Positions 10,369 through 20,583 of a stretch of 64,000 nucleotides of DNA are shown here, piece after piece. The stretch is from Paraburkholderia antibiotica. GTDB taxonomy: Bacteria > Pseudomonadota > Gammaproteobacteria > Burkholderiales > Burkholderiaceae. The stretch spans positions 62,001 to 126,000 of the forward strand of contig NZ_JABBFZ010000001.1 of assembly GCF_012927125.1 (NCBI RefSeq), given 5' to 3'. The translations under genes and the position numbers were made by a program. Every line of letters starts with the position of its first letter. The first letter of the stretch is position 1. Under the pieces are notes generated by a model. The model searched no databases, had not been told where the DNA came from, and saw only the letters and a program-made list of their open reading frames with translations.

Positions 10369-11511
10369 ATGATGGAGCAGCAGGCGATCAGGAGCGTCGA
10401 ATACGACCGGCCTCAGGCGCAGGGTACGACTTGTGGCATCGGGCAGGCGTGGGCGAAGGTGCCCGAAACGCCGTCGGCGGAAGAGAAATTGGCGCTGAAA
10501 GCGCGTATTCGCGCGCTACTCAAGCGTGAGAAAGCGGTGCTCGTCGCGCATTATTATGTCGACGCTGAGTTGCAGGAACTTGCCGACGAGACCGGCGGCT
10601 GCGTGGCCGATTCGCTGGAAATGGCGCGTTTTGGTCGCGATCACGACGCGCAGACACTGGTGGTCGCGGGCGTGCGCTTCATGGGCGAGACCGCGAAAAT
10701 TCTGAGCCCCGACAAGCGCATTCTGATGCCGGATCTCGATGCGACATGTTCGCTCGACCTCGGCTGTCCGGTCGACGAGTTCTCGGCGTTCTGCGATGCG
10801 CATCCGGATCGCACGGTGGTCGTGTATGCGAACACGAGCGCAGCAGTGAAGGCGCGCGCGGACTGGATGGTGACGTCGTCGATCGGGCTGGAGATCGTCG
10901 CCGATCTGCATGCGCGTGGCGAGAAAATCATCTGGGCGCCGGATCGTCATCTTGGCAGTTACATTCAGGGCAAGACCGGCGCGGACATGCTGATGTGGCA
11001 GGGCTCGTGCCTCGTCCACGACGAATTCAAGGGTATCGAACTGGATCTGCTGCGCGCCGAGTATCCGCGCGCTAAGGTGCTCGTGCATCCGGAGTCGCCG
11101 GCCAACGTGGTCGCGCAGGCGGATGTGGTCGGCTCGACCACGCAGTTGATCGACGCCGCGCAGAAGCTCGACGCGAGCCATTTCATCGTCGCGACCGACC
11201 TCGGCATCCTGCACAAGATGCAGCTCGCCGCGCCCGGCAAGACGTTGATCGCCGCGCCGACGGCCGGCAACAGCGCGACCTGCAAGAGCTGCGCGCACTG
11301 CCCGTGGATGGCGATGAACGGTCTCGCGAATCTGGTCGACGTGCTCGAGCGCGGCCACAACGAGATTTTCGTCGATCGTGCGATTGGCGAGCGGGCGCGT
11401 CTGCCGATCGATCGGATGCTCGACTTCGCGGCGCGTCACAAGAAGCGCGTGCAGGCAAGCGGCGATCTCGCGCGCGATGCGCAACTGTATTCGAACGTGG
11501 GGGCAGCGTAA
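10369..11511 (+). CDS. nadA: Quinolinate synthase A
   Basis: NadA condenses iminoaspartate with dihydroxyacetone phosphate to quinolinate using a [4Fe-4S] cluster. The 380-residue protein has the three cluster cysteines Cys127 (TCSLDLG), Cys214 (GSCLVH) and Cys311. Their spacing matches that known for the E. coli enzyme. Two further cysteines (305, 308) form a CxxCxxC with Cys311. The start is one of two adjacent ATGs (10369 or 10372) behind GAGGG; a longer in-frame extension to 10297 is judged unlikely. nadC follows with a one-base TAATG overlap. Confidence 0.96.
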   Translation: MMEQQAIRSVEYDRPQAQGTTCGIGQAWAKVPETPSAEEKLALKARIRALLKREKAVLVAHYYVDAELQELADETGGCVADSLEMARFGRDHDAQTLVVAGVRFMGETAKILSPDKRILMPDLDATCSLDLGCPVDEFSAFCDAHPDRTVVVYANTSAAVKARADWMVTSSIGLEIVADLHARGEKIIWAPDRHLGSYIQGKTGADMLMWQGSCLVHDEFKGIELDLLRAEYPRAKVLVHPESPANVVAQADVVGSTTQLIDAAQKLDASHFIVATDLGILHKMQLAAPGKTLIAAPTAGNSATCKSCAHCPWMAMNGLANLVDVLERGHNEIFVDRAIGERARLPIDRMLDFAARHKKRVQASGDLARDAQLYSNVGAA

Positions 11512-12461
11512 TGACGGTGATGGAAAAGGCGCTGCAGCAGGCAGTGATGCATGAAGAGGCCAACGGCGCGGCCCATGGCGACGCCAACAACGCGGTGTCT
11601 CCACTTTTCGCGGAGATTCACGCGCAATACGGCGCGGCGTTCGATGCGGCGCTCGCGCGCAATGTCGCGGATGCGCTCGCCGAAGACGTCGGCAGCGGCG
11701 ATCAGACCGGCCGTCTCGTGCCTGCCGACGACGTGCGCGACGCACGCATCATCGTGCGAGAGGACGCGGTGCTGTGCGGTGTGCTGTGGTTCGAAGCGGT
11801 GATGCGCGCAGTCGATCCGCGCATCGAGGTGCGGTGGCGTTATCGCGAGGGCGAGCGGATGAGTGCGGATTCGCCGGTCTGCGAATTGCGCGGCCCGGTG
11901 CGTGCGCTGCTGACCGCGGAGCGCAACGCGATGAATTTCCTGCAGTTGCTGTCTGGCGTAGCGAGCGCGACGCGCCGTTATGTCGACGCGATCGCTCACT
12001 CGCGCACGCGCGTGCTCGATACGCGCAAGACCTTGCCCGGTTTGCGGCTCGCGCAGAAATACGCGGTACGTGTCGGCGGCGGCGCGAACCAGCGGCTCGC
12101 GCTGTACGACGGCATTCTGATCAAGGAAAACCATATCGCGGCGGCCGGCGGCGTTGGCGCGGCAATGGACGCGGCTCTCGCGTTGAATGCGGGCGTGCCG
12201 ATCCAGATCGAGGTCGAAACGCTCGAGCAACTGGAAACCGCGCTCGCGCATCGCGCGCAATCGATTCTGCTCGATAACTTCTCGTTCGACATGATGCGTG
12301 ACGCGGTTCGGATTACGGCGGGGCGCGCGGTGCTGGAAGTCTCCGGCGGCGTGAACTTCGAAACCGTGCGCACGATCGCGGAGACGGGTGTCGATCGCGT
12401 ATCGATCGGCGCATTGACCAAGGACGTACGAGCGACCGACTATTCGATGCGGATCGTTTGA
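11511..12461 (+). CDS. nadC: Nicotinate-nucleotide pyrophosphorylase (quinolinate phosphoribosyltransferase)
   Basis: NadC converts quinolinate and PRPP to nicotinate mononucleotide with CO2 release. The 316-residue product carries the family signatures DTRKTLPGLR, KYAVRVGGGANQR and GILIKENHI, plus a C-terminal VSGGVN and SIGALT phosphate site. The ATG at 11511 overlaps the nadA stop, with a G-rich ribosome-binding site inside nadA. The first 35 residues are a variable Ala/Asn-rich leader. With convergent nadB next door, the de novo NAD pathway from aspartate is complete here. Confidence 0.96.
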   Translation: MTVMEKALQQAVMHEEANGAAHGDANNAVSPLFAEIHAQYGAAFDAALARNVADALAEDVGSGDQTGRLVPADDVRDARIIVREDAVLCGVLWFEAVMRAVDPRIEVRWRYREGERMSADSPVCELRGPVRALLTAERNAMNFLQLLSGVASATRRYVDAIAHSRTRVLDTRKTLPGLRLAQKYAVRVGGGANQRLALYDGILIKENHIAAAGGVGAAMDAALALNAGVPIQIEVETLEQLETALAHRAQSILLDNFSFDMMRDAVRITAGRAVLEVSGGVNFETVRTIAETGVDRVSIGALTKDVRATDYSMRIV

Positions 12462-12519
12462 GGTTCATGCGTTAGCGCTGCAGCCTCGCGCTTGCGGGTG
12501 CCGTGGCCGAACGAACAGA

Positions 12520-12564
12520 CAAGGCCCTCGCCGGGTTCACTCCGGCGAGGGCCTTGTCGTTTTT
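12520..12564. terminator. Bidirectional terminator between nadC and nadB
   Basis: A 14-base stem (AAGGCCCTCGCCGG and its complement) surrounds a short loop, followed by TCGTTTTT on the plus strand. It sits between convergent nadC and nadB, 59 bases after the nadC stop. Confidence 0.88.
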
Positions 12565-12631
12565 GCGCCGTTGTTTCAGCCTGCGTTTCGACGCGCGTCG
12601 ATCGGACTTGTAGGGCCCGCCATGCCGGGCA

Positions 12632-14230
12632 TCAAGCGTCCGACCTACGCACATACTCCGGCGACAACACTGTCGGCAAAGCCTTTGGCAACGCGTTGGG
12701 CCAGTCGCGGCTGAAATGCAGGCCGCGGCTTTCTCGCCGCGAGCGCGCACCGTCGACGATCAACGATGCGACGTCGACCAGATTGCGCAGCTCCAGCAGA
12801 TCGCGGCTCACCTTGAAGTTCGCGTAGTACTCATGGATCTCGTCGCGCAGCAGTGCGAGCCGGTGCTTTGCGCGTTCGAGCCGCTTGTCGGTACGCACGA
12901 TGCCGACGTAATTCCACATCAGCCGTCGCAGTTCGTCCCAGTTGTGCGCGACTACGACTTCCTCGTCCGGATCGGACACGCGGCTTTCGTCCCAGGCCGG
13001 CAGCGGCGCGTGGATCGCGGCGCTGAAGCCTTCCGCTTCGATGGCCTGCGCGGCCGAACGGCCGATCACCAGGCATTCGAGCAGCGAGTTACTGGCAAGC
13101 CGGTTCGCGCCGTGCAGGCCGGTGCAGGAGGTCTCGCCGACCGCATAGAGGCCCGCCAGGTCGGTGCGGCCCGCGAGATCGGTGACGACGCCGCCACACG
13201 TGTAGTGCGCGGCCGGCACGACCGGGATCGGCTCTTTGGTGATGTCGATGCCGAATTCGAGGCAGCGGGCGAGAATGGTCGGGAAATGCTCGCGCAGAAA
13301 CTCGGCCGGCTGATGGCTGATGTCCAGATACACGCAATCGATGCCGCGCTTCTTGATCTCGAAGTCGATCGCGCGCGCGACGATGTCGCGTGGGGCGAGC
13401 TCCGCGCGCTCGTCGTGATTCGGCATGAAGCGCGTGCCGTCGGGTAGTTTCAGGATGCCGCCTTCGCCGCGCACCGCCTCCGAAATCAGGAACGACTTCG
13501 CGTACGGATGGAACAGGCAGGTCGGGTGGAACTGGATGAATTCCATGTTCGATACGCGGCAACCGGCGCGCCAGGCCATTGCGATGCCGTCGCCGGTCGC
13601 GGTGTCGGGGTTGGTCGTGTACAGATAGACCTTGCCGGCGCCGCCGGTCGCGAGCACCGTGTGCGGCGCTTCGATCGTGACCGTGCGGCCGCTTTGCAGG
13701 TCGAGCGCGTACAGGCCGTGGCAGCGGCGGCCGGGCAGGCCGAGGCGCTCGGAGGTGATCAGGTCGATCGCGTGGTGGTCTTCGAGCAGCGTGATGTTCG
13801 GGTGCTGGCGCACCTTTTCGCTCAACGTGGCGACCACCGCGTGGCCGGTGGCGTCGGCTGCGTGAATGATCCGGCGGTGGCTATGGCCGCCTTCGCGCGT
13901 CAGGTGAAAGCCGAGTTCGGCGGCGTCGTCCTTCGTGAACGGCACGCCTTGCTCGATCAGCCATTCGATTGCCGCGCGCCCATGTTCGACGATGAAGCGC
14001 GTCGCCGCCTCGTCGCACAGACCGCCGCCCGCGATCAAGGTGTCGCGCACGTGGTTCTCGACGCTATCCGCGGAATCGAGTACCGCGGCGATGCCGCCCT
14101 GCGCCCAGTCGCTCGCGCCCTCCGTCAGCGATCGCTTGGCGATCACCGCGACCCGTCGCGTCTGCGCGAGATTGAGTGCGACGCTCAGTCCAGCCAGACC
14201 GCTACCGACAATCGCCACATCGAATTCCAT
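12632..14230 (-). CDS. nadB: L-aspartate oxidase
   Basis: NadB oxidises L-aspartate to iminoaspartate with FAD, feeding NadA. The product is 532 residues. The dinucleotide-binding motif GSGLAGLS is at residues 9-16, and the signature [17 protein letters not shown] and the flavin/substrate loop with His and Arg residues follow. ATG at 14230 is preferred because GGAG lies nine bases upstream and homologues begin MEFDVAIVG. Two in-frame ATGs (14239, 14245) would add three or five residues. It is convergent with nadAC. Confidence 0.96.
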   Translation of the reverse strand: MEFDVAIVGSGLAGLSVALNLAQTRRVAVIAKRSLTEGASDWAQGGIAAVLDSADSVENHVRDTLIAGGGLCDEAATRFIVEHGRAAIEWLIEQGVPFTKDDAAELGFHLTREGGHSHRRIIHAADATGHAVVATLSEKVRQHPNITLLEDHHAIDLITSERLGLPGRRCHGLYALDLQSGRTVTIEAPHTVLATGGAGKVYLYTTNPDTATGDGIAMAWRAGCRVSNMEFIQFHPTCLFHPYAKSFLISEAVRGEGGILKLPDGTRFMPNHDERAELAPRDIVARAIDFEIKKRGIDCVYLDISHQPAEFLREHFPTILARCLEFGIDITKEPIPVVPAAHYTCGGVVTDLAGRTDLAGLYAVGETSCTGLHGANRLASNSLLECLVIGRSAAQAIEAEGFSAAIHAPLPAWDESRVSDPDEEVVVAHNWDELRRLMWNYVGIVRTDKRLERAKHRLALLRDEIHEYYANFKVSRDLLELRNLVDVASLIVDGARSRRESRGLHFSRDWPNALPKALPTVLSPEYVRRSDA

Positions 14231-14387
14231 TGCCTGCATCTCCATCTTTCGTTTTGCGATGACGGCGCGCGAATCGCACGCCGCGAAAACGACACAGGAT
14301 ACGCGTCGCGACGGACGAGCGAAAGCTGGCCAAATGGAATAGGGCGTTGCGCGCGTTCAAGGCGGTGTTATTGCGGCGCACGCCCAA

Positions 14388-14420
14388 AACAAAAAGCCCC
14401 GCACGGATGCGAGGCTTTTC
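14388..14420 (-). terminator. Terminator of rpmB-rpmG
   Basis: On the minus strand a stem GAAAAGCCTCGC / GCGGGGCTTTTT is followed by a T-rich tract. It lies 40 bases past the rpmG stop. Confidence 0.85.
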
Positions 14421-14459
14421 GGCATGTCTTCGCCTTCGTCAGGCGAGAGGAGCCCAAGA

Positions 14460-14627
14460 TTACTTGATCTTGGTTTCCTTGTAGTCAACGTGCTTGCGGA
14501 TGACCGGATCAAATTTCTTGATCAGCATCTTTTCCGGCATGTTGCGTTTGTTCTTCGTGGTCGTGTAGAAGTGACCCGTGCCTGCGGTCGATTCCAGCTT
14601 GATCTTGTCGCGTGCGCCTTTAGCCAT
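14460..14627 (-). CDS. rpmG: 50S ribosomal protein L33
   Basis: The 55-residue basic protein is bL33, a component of the large ribosomal subunit near the E site. It starts [18 protein letters not shown] and contains [10 protein letters not shown] and a lysine-rich end, the typical proteobacterial form. It lacks the CxxC zinc pairs of the zinc-binding L33 variant. It is the second gene of the rpmB-rpmG operon, ten bases after rpmB, with GGAG upstream of the ATG. Confidence 0.97.
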   Translation of the reverse strand: MAKGARDKIKLESTAGTGHFYTTTKNKRNMPEKMLIKKFDPVIRKHVDYKETKIK

Positions 14628-14637
14628 GATTTACTCC

Positions 14638-14871
14638 TTAGGCTTCACCGCGTGCGCGCAGGTCTGCGAGCACAGCGTCGATACCGTTCTTGTCGATCAG
14701 GCGCAGGCCGGCGTTCGAAATACGCAGACGCACCCAACGGTTTTCGCTTTCCACCCAGATACGGCGGCTTTGCAGGTTCGGCAGGAACCGGCGCTTGGTC
14801 TTGTTGTTCGCGTGGGAAACGTTGTTGCCGCTCATCGGCGCTTTCCCAGTTACTTGGCATACGCGTGCCAT
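14638..14871 (-). CDS. rpmB: 50S ribosomal protein L28
   Basis: The 77-residue bL28 begins [20 protein letters not shown] and has the family segment KRRFLPNLQ. It is a cytoplasmic large-subunit protein. Only one cysteine is present, so this is the zinc-free form. It is first in the rpmB-rpmG operon, and a sigma-70-like promoter is visible about 165 bases upstream. Confidence 0.97.
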   Translation of the reverse strand: MARVCQVTGKAPMSGNNVSHANNKTKRRFLPNLQSRRIWVESENRWVRLRISNAGLRLIDKNGIDAVLADLRARGEA

Positions 14872-15035
14872 GAGAGCACTCCTAATACGCTAATTCTGAG
14901 TTCGAACGCCGTGAAAGTTTCCCGAAAAGAGCCGCGCTGAAGTGGAGTTCGCAAGTACTCGCTACTACAGCCGCCTGACCTTTTTGGAACGCCTCAGTGG
15001 CTTCGGAACAGGGGGTTGGAAATAGGCAAACCGGG

Positions 15036-15065
15036 ATTCTAGCAGAAAAAAAGCCGCAAAATCAA
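15036..15065 (-). promoter_or_regulatory. Probable sigma-70 promoter for rpmB-rpmG
   Basis: Reading the minus strand, TTGATT (15065-15060) and TAGAAT (15041-15036) are separated by 18 bases, upstream of rpmB. The leader would be about 160 nucleotides. The site directly abuts the end of radC, whose stop is at 15069. Confidence 0.55.
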
Positions 15066-15068
15066 ACC

Positions 15069-15995
15069 TTATTTGTGCTGCCCGGTCACGCCGTTGTCCA
15101 GCGGCCTCTGCGCTTCGTGCGCCGCCGCGGGCTTTTGCGTCTGCCCCGGCCAGCCGGCGCGGGCGAATGAGTATACGCTATCCGCGCCAATCACCAGATG
15201 ATCGATCAGCTGGATGTCGACCAGCGCGAGCGCATCGCGCAGCGTCTGCGTCAGGCGGCAGTCGCTCGCGCTCGGGTGCACGGCGCCGGACGGGTGGTTG
15301 TGCGCGACGATCAGGCTCGCGGCATTCGCGGCGAGCGCCTGCCGGACGATTTCGCGCGGATACACGGCCATGCGCGTGAGCGTGCCTTGCGCGCTTTCCT
15401 CGCAGCGGATCAGCCGATGCCGCGCGTCGAGAAAGAGCGACACGAACACCTCCTGTGACCGCCCGCCGATCAGCAGGCGCAGATAATTTTCGACCGCCTC
15501 GGGCGAATTCATCAACTGGCGCTTGCGCAGCTTGTCGACCAGCGAGCGGCGCGCCATTTCCATGATCGCGAGCAACTGCGCCTTTTTCGCGGGACCGATG
15601 CCGCGGATGCCGTCGAAATCCGCGTAGGTGGCGTTGAGCATCGCGCGCATCGAGCCGAAGCGTTCCAGCAGTGTCTTCGCGACGTCGAACACGTCGTGGC
15701 CGGGCAGGCCGGAGCCCAGCACCAGCGCGATCATTTCGGTGTCCGACAGTACTTTGGGCCCGTGGCTGATCAGCCGTTCGCGCGGCATGTCGTTGCGATG
15801 CCATTTGCCGCGCACGAGCCGCGGCCGCGCGCGGGCAGGGGCGGCAGCGGGCGCTTGCGCCGCGCCGGCCGGCCGCGGCGCCGTGGCCTCGCATAGGGTG
15901 CCGCGCTGGCCGTGGGCGGGTCCGGCGCGCTCGCGCGTGTCGGGCTGCGCTGTCGCGTTGGGGGTTTCGTCGATTGTGCCGGCGAAATTTGCCAT
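15069..15995 (-). CDS. radC: RadC-family JAMM/MPN+ protein
   Basis: The 308-residue protein belongs to the RadC/YeeS family, which combines a helix-hairpin-helix-like region ([12 protein letters not shown]) with a JAMM metallo-domain. His232 and His234 lie in HNHPSG, with the Ser/Asp of SASDC following. Despite the name its role in DNA repair is uncertain in the family. The start ATG at 15995 has GGAGGA upstream. The first 75 residues are a variable Ala/Pro-rich leader, so a later start cannot be excluded. It is divergent from fkpB. Confidence 0.9.
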   Translation of the reverse strand: MANFAGTIDETPNATAQPDTRERAGPAHGQRGTLCEATAPRPAGAAQAPAAAPARARPRLVRGKWHRNDMPRERLISHGPKVLSDTEMIALVLGSGLPGHDVFDVAKTLLERFGSMRAMLNATYADFDGIRGIGPAKKAQLLAIMEMARRSLVDKLRKRQLMNSPEAVENYLRLLIGGRSQEVFVSLFLDARHRLIRCEESAQGTLTRMAVYPREIVRQALAANAASLIVAHNHPSGAVHPSASDCRLTQTLRDALALVDIQLIDHLVIGADSVYSFARAGWPGQTQKPAAAHEAQRPLDNGVTGQHK

Positions 15996-16206
15996 ATATA
16001 TAGAGTCCTCCACTTCCGGTTGGTGGCTCGCGCGGCGCGAAGGCGCCGCCACGGCCATGCCACCTTCGCGCGCGACGGACTCAAGCCGGCGCCCGCTAGG
16101 TGGCTTACAATAGACGCTTTGCGCACGGCACCCCGACGGTTTGCCACACGCGTCGACTGCTCCCGCGGCGCACGCGTGCAGCGCGCTTCGACTGAGCGAG
16201 CATTGC

Positions 16207-16662
16207 ATGAGCATCATCGACATTTCCGAGGTGAAACCCGGTTCACACGTCACGCTGCATTACCGGCTTTCGCTTGCCGATGGCGCCGAAGTGATCAACA
16301 CGTTTAACGACAAGCCGGCCACGCTGCTGCTCGGCGCCGGTCAACTGGCTCCGCCGCTGGAAGATATTTTGCTGGGTTTGAAGGTGGGCCACCATTCGAC
16401 CTTTCAGCTAGCACCCGGTCAGGCGTTCGGGCCGCGCAATCCGGAGCTGATCCAGCGCGTCTCCCTTGCCACATTGCGGGAAAACAGCATGATCGGCGAG
16501 GATTTTTCGCCGGGCGATCTGGTCGAATTCAACGCGCCGGGCGGCGGCCGCTATGCTGGCGTGCTGAAGGAAGTCGGCGAAACGTCGGCCCTGTTCGATT
16601 TCAATCACCCGCTTGCCGGCCAGGCGCTGGCGTTTGAAGTGAAAATCATCGGGATTCTGTAA
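16207..16662 (+). CDS. fkpB: FKBP-type peptidyl-prolyl cis-trans isomerase (SlpA-like)
   Basis: This 151-residue cytoplasmic FKBP with inserted flap domain catalyses proline isomerisation and acts as a chaperone. It shows [25 protein letters not shown] and the domain with [10 protein letters not shown]. Length and the position just upstream of ispH (two bases) match the fkpB-ispH pair of other proteobacteria. ATG at 16207 is chosen because homologues begin shortly before [11 protein letters not shown]. Confidence 0.93.
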   Translation: MSIIDISEVKPGSHVTLHYRLSLADGAEVINTFNDKPATLLLGAGQLAPPLEDILLGLKVGHHSTFQLAPGQAFGPRNPELIQRVSLATLRENSMIGEDFSPGDLVEFNAPGGGRYAGVLKEVGETSALFDFNHPLAGQALAFEVKIIGIL

Positions 16663-16664
16663 AC

Positions 16665-17624
16665 ATGAGCATTGCGGATACGACTCTTGCCGAAGCGGAG
16701 ATCCTGCTGGCCCAGCCACGCGGGTTCTGTGCCGGCGTCGACCGGGCGATCGAGATCGTCGAGCGCGCCATCAAGCTGTATGGCGCGCCGATCTACGTGC
16801 GTCACGAAATCGTCCATAACGCCTACGTGGTCGAGGATCTGCGCAAGAAGGGCGCGATCTTCATCGAGAACCTGGACGAAGTGCCGTCCGGCAACACGGT
16901 GATCTTCAGCGCGCACGGCGTGTCGAAGGCCGTGCGCTCGGAGGCGGAGTCGCGCGGGTTGCGGGTGTACGACGCGACCTGTCCGCTCGTGACCAAGGTG
17001 CACATCGAAGTCGCGAAGATGCGTCAGGACGGCTTCGACATCGTGATGATCGGCCACAAGGGCCACCCGGAAGTCGAAGGCACGATGGGCCAGGCGGCCG
17101 AGGGCATGCATCTCGTGGAGGACATCGAGGACGTGCAGGCGTTGCAGCTCGCCGATCCCGAGCGCATCGCGTTCGTCACGCAAACCACACTGTCGGTCGA
17201 CGACGCCGCCGAAATCATCGGCGCGCTGAAGGCCAAATACCCGTCCATCCGCGAGCCGAAGAAGCAGGACATCTGCTACGCCACGCAGAACCGGCAGGAC
17301 GCGGTGAAGTTCATGGCGCCACAGTGCGACGTCGTGATCGTCGTTGGCAGTCCGAACAGCTCGAACTCGAATCGCCTGCGCGAACTCGCCGAAAAGCTCG
17401 GCGTGCCGGCCTATATGGTCGATTCGCCCGACCAGATCGACCCGGTCTGGGTCGAAGGCAAGCGCCGCATCGGCGTGACGGCCGGCGCGTCGGCGCCGGA
17501 AGTGCTGGCACAGGCGGTGATCGCGCGTCTGCGCGAACTCGGCGTGCGCAACATGCGCGCGCTCGAAGGCATCGAGGAAAACATCGCGTTTCCGCTGCCG
17601 CGTGGACTGGGTCTGCCGACCTGA
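16665..17624 (+). CDS. ispH: 4-hydroxy-3-methylbut-2-enyl diphosphate reductase
   Basis: IspH (LytB) makes IPP and DMAPP in the last step of the MEP isoprenoid pathway, using an oxygen-sensitive iron-sulfur cluster. The 319-residue protein has the three cluster cysteines Cys22 (GFCAGV), Cys106 (ATCPLV) and Cys204 (DICYAT). The conserved histidine (SAHGVS) and TxxPN-like segment SPNSSNSNR are also visible. It follows fkpB by two bases, and a strong terminator lies 30 bases downstream. Confidence 0.98.
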   Translation: MSIADTTLAEAEILLAQPRGFCAGVDRAIEIVERAIKLYGAPIYVRHEIVHNAYVVEDLRKKGAIFIENLDEVPSGNTVIFSAHGVSKAVRSEAESRGLRVYDATCPLVTKVHIEVAKMRQDGFDIVMIGHKGHPEVEGTMGQAAEGMHLVEDIEDVQALQLADPERIAFVTQTTLSVDDAAEIIGALKAKYPSIREPKKQDICYATQNRQDAVKFMAPQCDVVIVVGSPNSSNSNRLRELAEKLGVPAYMVDSPDQIDPVWVEGKRRIGVTAGASAPEVLAQAVIARLRELGVRNMRALEGIEENIAFPLPRGLGLPT

Positions 17625-17654
17625 CGTCCAACAATCCCTCGCTTCGTTGAAAGG

Positions 17655-17681
17655 AAAGCGCACCTAAGGGTGCGCTTTTTT
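17655..17681 (+). terminator. Terminator of fkpB-ispH
   Basis: The stem AAAGCGCACC / GGTGCGCTTT with a TAAG loop is followed by a run of T. Confidence 0.92.
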
Positions 17682-18173
17682 TATGGCTCGCCTCTCACGA
17701 GTCACTTAAATAATAAGTGCCACATCAAATGTGTTTGTCAACTTTGGTGACCTTGCGCACTAATTATTTTGAATTCCGATCTGGTCTTTTTATGGTTTTC
17801 GAGGGATGCGTCCCCGTTTCCTGATAACCGGATCGCGAGCGACAATTAATCATGCACTGAGTTAGTGCAATTGATCTAATGCGCACTGAACCGTCATATC
17901 TGACGCAAAGCCCGGCCTATCCGGCATTCCACCCGATTACCCGCAACACTTGATGCCATCGGGCTCGGCGTCGGTGCAACTGATGCACGAAAAAGAATCG
18001 CAACCGGGTTGCGCTTTTTCGTCGATTTAGCTCTCAAAATAAGGTTGCAATGCAGGAAAACCCCACCGTTTCAACAATATTGCCAGTCGCATAATTGGAG
18101 TTACAATGCGCGCGTTCTCAAGGCCTTGAGGTCCTGAACAGTGGATTTTGCAAGGCGCAGGAGACCCTACTTG
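17682..18173 (+). promoter_or_regulatory. Leader region of the liv genes (no gene)
   Basis: This 490-base stretch holds no convincing gene and is AT-rich at 17,690-17,900. It contains a perfect dyad TGCACT-N5-AGTGCA at 17853-17869. That is close to the NtrC half-site arrangement known from enteric bacteria, where T replaces C in the sixth position. A second dyad GTGCA-N5-TGCAC is at 17974-17988, and a terminator-like hairpin follows at 17988-18021. I see no clear sigma-54 element, so nitrogen control is only a suggestion. Confidence 0.4.
17988..18021 (+). terminator. Terminator-like hairpin in the livK leader
   Basis: Arms CGAAAAAG and CTTTTTCG enclose an inner stem CGCAACC/GGTTGCG. It lies about 150 bases upstream of livK and could end an upstream transcript or act as an attenuator. 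Confidence 0.5.
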
Positions 18174-19376
18174 ATGCGAGTCAAATTTGCTTACGCCGTG
18201 TCCGTCGCGGCCGCGGTTGCGATGTTGACCGCGTGCGGCAAGAAACCGGATGGCGAAGCGGGAGCGGGCGCATCGGCGGCATCGGCCGCGGCGGTGGCCG
18301 CCGCGAGCGAAGCGACTATCGTGAAGATCGGTCATGCCGCGCCGTTGACGGGCGGTATCGCCCATCTGGGCAAGGACAACGAAAATGGGGCACGCCTCGC
18401 GGTCGAGGAAATCAATGCGCAGGGTCTGACGATCGACGGTCATAAGATCCAGTTGCAGCTCGACGCGCAGGACGATGCGGCGGACCCGAAAACGGGCACC
18501 GCCGTCGCGCAGAAGCTGGTCGACGATCATGTGGTCGCGGTGGTGGGGCATCTGAACTCGGGCGTGTCGATTCCGGCGTCGAAGATCTATAGCGACGCGA
18601 GCATCCTCGAGATTTCGCCGTCGTCGACCAATCCGGCGTACACGCAGCAGGGTTTCAAGACGACCTATCGGGTGGTCGCGACCGATGCGCAGCAGGGTCC
18701 GGCGCTCGCCAACTACGCCGTCAAGGCGTTGGGCGCCAAACGCATCGCGGTAGTGGACGATGCGACGGCCTACGGCAAGGGTCTCGCGGACGAATTCGCG
18801 AAGACCGCCGCGGCGGACGGAGCGAAGATCGTCGCGCGGGAGGCGACGAACGACAAGGCCACGGATTTCCGGGCCATTCTCACGAAGATCAAGAGTGTTC
18901 AGCCGGACGCCATCATGTTCGGCGGCATGGACGCGACGGGCGGGCCGTTTACGAAGCAGGCGGCCGCGCTCGGTATCAGGGCAAAAATCCTTGGCGGCGA
19001 CGGTGTGTGTACCGACAAGGTGGGCGAGCTGGCGGGAACCGCCGTGCAAAACCTGGTCTGTTCGGAAGCAGGACTCGCGCTTTCGAAAATGGACAGGGGA
19101 GCGGACTTCGAAAAGAAGTACGAAGACCGTTTCCACACACCGGTGCAGATTTACGCGCCGTTCACGTACGACGCTGTATACGTGATCGTCGATGCAATGA
19201 AGCGCGCTAATTCGATCGAGGCGCCCAAGGTGCTGGCTGCGATGCCTTCGACCGATTACAACGGAGTAATCGGCCACATCGCGTTCGACGACAAGGGTGA
19301 TTTGAAAGAGGGCGCCATTACGCTTTACGACTTCAAGGACGGCAAGAAAGCGGTTCTCGACGTCGTAAAGATGTGA
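18174..19376 (+). CDS. livK: Branched-chain amino-acid ABC transporter substrate-binding lipoprotein
   Basis: This 400-residue periplasmic binding protein of the LivJ/LivK type (type I fold) should deliver Leu/Ile/Val or related substrates to LivHMGF. The signal peptide ends in lipobox LTAC with Cys21, so it is probably lipid-anchored, followed by an Ala/Ser-rich spacer to about residue 58. The mature domain starts IVKIGHAAPLTGG. The ATG at 18174 has GGAG ten bases upstream; a longer in-frame start at 18141 would spoil the signal peptide. A terminator separates it from livH. Confidence 0.93.
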   Translation: MRVKFAYAVSVAAAVAMLTACGKKPDGEAGAGASAASAAAVAAASEATIVKIGHAAPLTGGIAHLGKDNENGARLAVEEINAQGLTIDGHKIQLQLDAQDDAADPKTGTAVAQKLVDDHVVAVVGHLNSGVSIPASKIYSDASILEISPSSTNPAYTQQGFKTTYRVVATDAQQGPALANYAVKALGAKRIAVVDDATAYGKGLADEFAKTAAADGAKIVAREATNDKATDFRAILTKIKSVQPDAIMFGGMDATGGPFTKQAAALGIRAKILGGDGVCTDKVGELAGTAVQNLVCSEAGLALSKMDRGADFEKKYEDRFHTPVQIYAPFTYDAVYVIVDAMKRANSIEAPKVLAAMPSTDYNGVIGHIAFDDKGDLKEGAITLYDFKDGKKAVLDVVKM

Positions 19377-19395
19377 TGACGGGAAGTTTGGCCTG

Positions 19396-19429
19396 ACGGC
19401 ACCGACACCATCCAACGGTGCCGTTTTTG
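19396..19429 (+). terminator. Terminator between livK and livH
   Basis: The stem ACGGCACCG / CGGTGCCGT is followed by TTTTT, 20 bases past the livK stop. It may keep livK expression above that of the permease genes. Confidence 0.8.
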
Positions 19430-19605
19430 CATCCGCCGATGGCGGGCCCGCGACCGCATCCCGGTCGTCCAGGCTCACCGGCAGCGGATAACCCTTACCG
19501 GTCTTTTACATCAGTACCCGCAGTGCCGTTGAGATTTCGTCGCGCATCACCGCCCACCGGCCGATGAAGAGCACGAATCCAGTCGCACGGGCTAAGGAGC
19601 ATTAA

Positions 19606-20556
19606 ATGGATATCTTCGTCCAGCAGATCCTGAATGGACTGGTGCTTGGCAGTGTCTACGCCATCATCGCACTAGGCTACACGATGGTTTACGGCATTCT
19701 GGGCATCATCAACTTCGCTCACGGCGACGTGTTGATGGTCGGCGCGATGGTCGCGCTGTCCGCCATAGGCGTGCTGCAGAACCACTTCCCCGGCCTCGGC
19801 AACGTGCCGACGCTCGTGATCGCGTTGATCATCGCGGCGGTGGTCTGCTCGGTGGTCGGCTACACGATCGAGCGGGTCGCTTACCGGCCGTTGCGGCGCG
19901 CGCCGCGTCTCGCACCGCTGATTACCGCGATCGGTGTGTCGATCCTGCTGCAGACTCTCGCGATGATGATCTGGTCGCGCAATCCGCTGCCGTTCCCGCA
20001 ACTGCTGCCGACCGATCCGATCAACGTGATCAAGGCCACCGACACGACGCCGGGCGCGGTGATCTCGATGACTGAAATCGTCATCATCGTGGTCGCGTTC
20101 CTCGTGATGGCCGGTCTGCTGCTGCTCGTGCACAAGACCAGGCTCGGCCGCGCGATGCGTGCGATCGCCGAGAACCCGAACGTCGCGAGCCTGATGGGCG
20201 TGAATCCGAACTTCGTGATTTCGGCGACCTTCATGATCGGCTCGGCGCTTGCCGCGCTGGCCGGTGTGATGATCGCGTCCGAATACGGCAACGCGCACTT
20301 CTACATGGGCTTCATCCCCGGCCTGAAGGCCTTTACCGCGGCGGTGCTGGGCGGGATCGGCAACCTCGGCGGCGCGATGGTGGGCGGCGTGCTCCTCGGC
20401 CTGATCGAGCAACTGGGCGCCGGCTACATCGGCAACCTCACGGGCGGCGTGTTCGGCAGTAACTACCAGGACGTGTTCGCGTTCGTGGTGCTGATCGTCG
20501 TGCTGGTGTTCCGTCCGTCGGGTCTGCTCGGCGAACGTGTCGCGGATCGCGCTTGA
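19606..20556 (+). CDS. livH: Branched-chain amino-acid ABC transporter permease LivH
   Basis: The 316-residue inner-membrane permease has about eight hydrophobic segments and begins MDIFVQQILNGLVLGSVYA, typical of LivH. The C-terminal half holds the ATPase-contact region with GxxxAxxGGIGN-like motif (AVLGGIGNLGGAM). AAGGAGC precedes the ATG. It is first in livHMGF, with 27 bases to livM. Confidence 0.96.
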   Translation: MDIFVQQILNGLVLGSVYAIIALGYTMVYGILGIINFAHGDVLMVGAMVALSAIGVLQNHFPGLGNVPTLVIALIIAAVVCSVVGYTIERVAYRPLRRAPRLAPLITAIGVSILLQTLAMMIWSRNPLPFPQLLPTDPINVIKATDTTPGAVISMTEIVIIVVAFLVMAGLLLLVHKTRLGRAMRAIAENPNVASLMGVNPNFVISATFMIGSALAALAGVMIASEYGNAHFYMGFIPGLKAFTAAVLGGIGNLGGAMVGGVLLGLIEQLGAGYIGNLTGGVFGSNYQDVFAFVVLIVVLVFRPSGLLGERVADRA

Positions 20557-20583
20557 TCCCCGGGCCATAAGGAGTCAACAATC

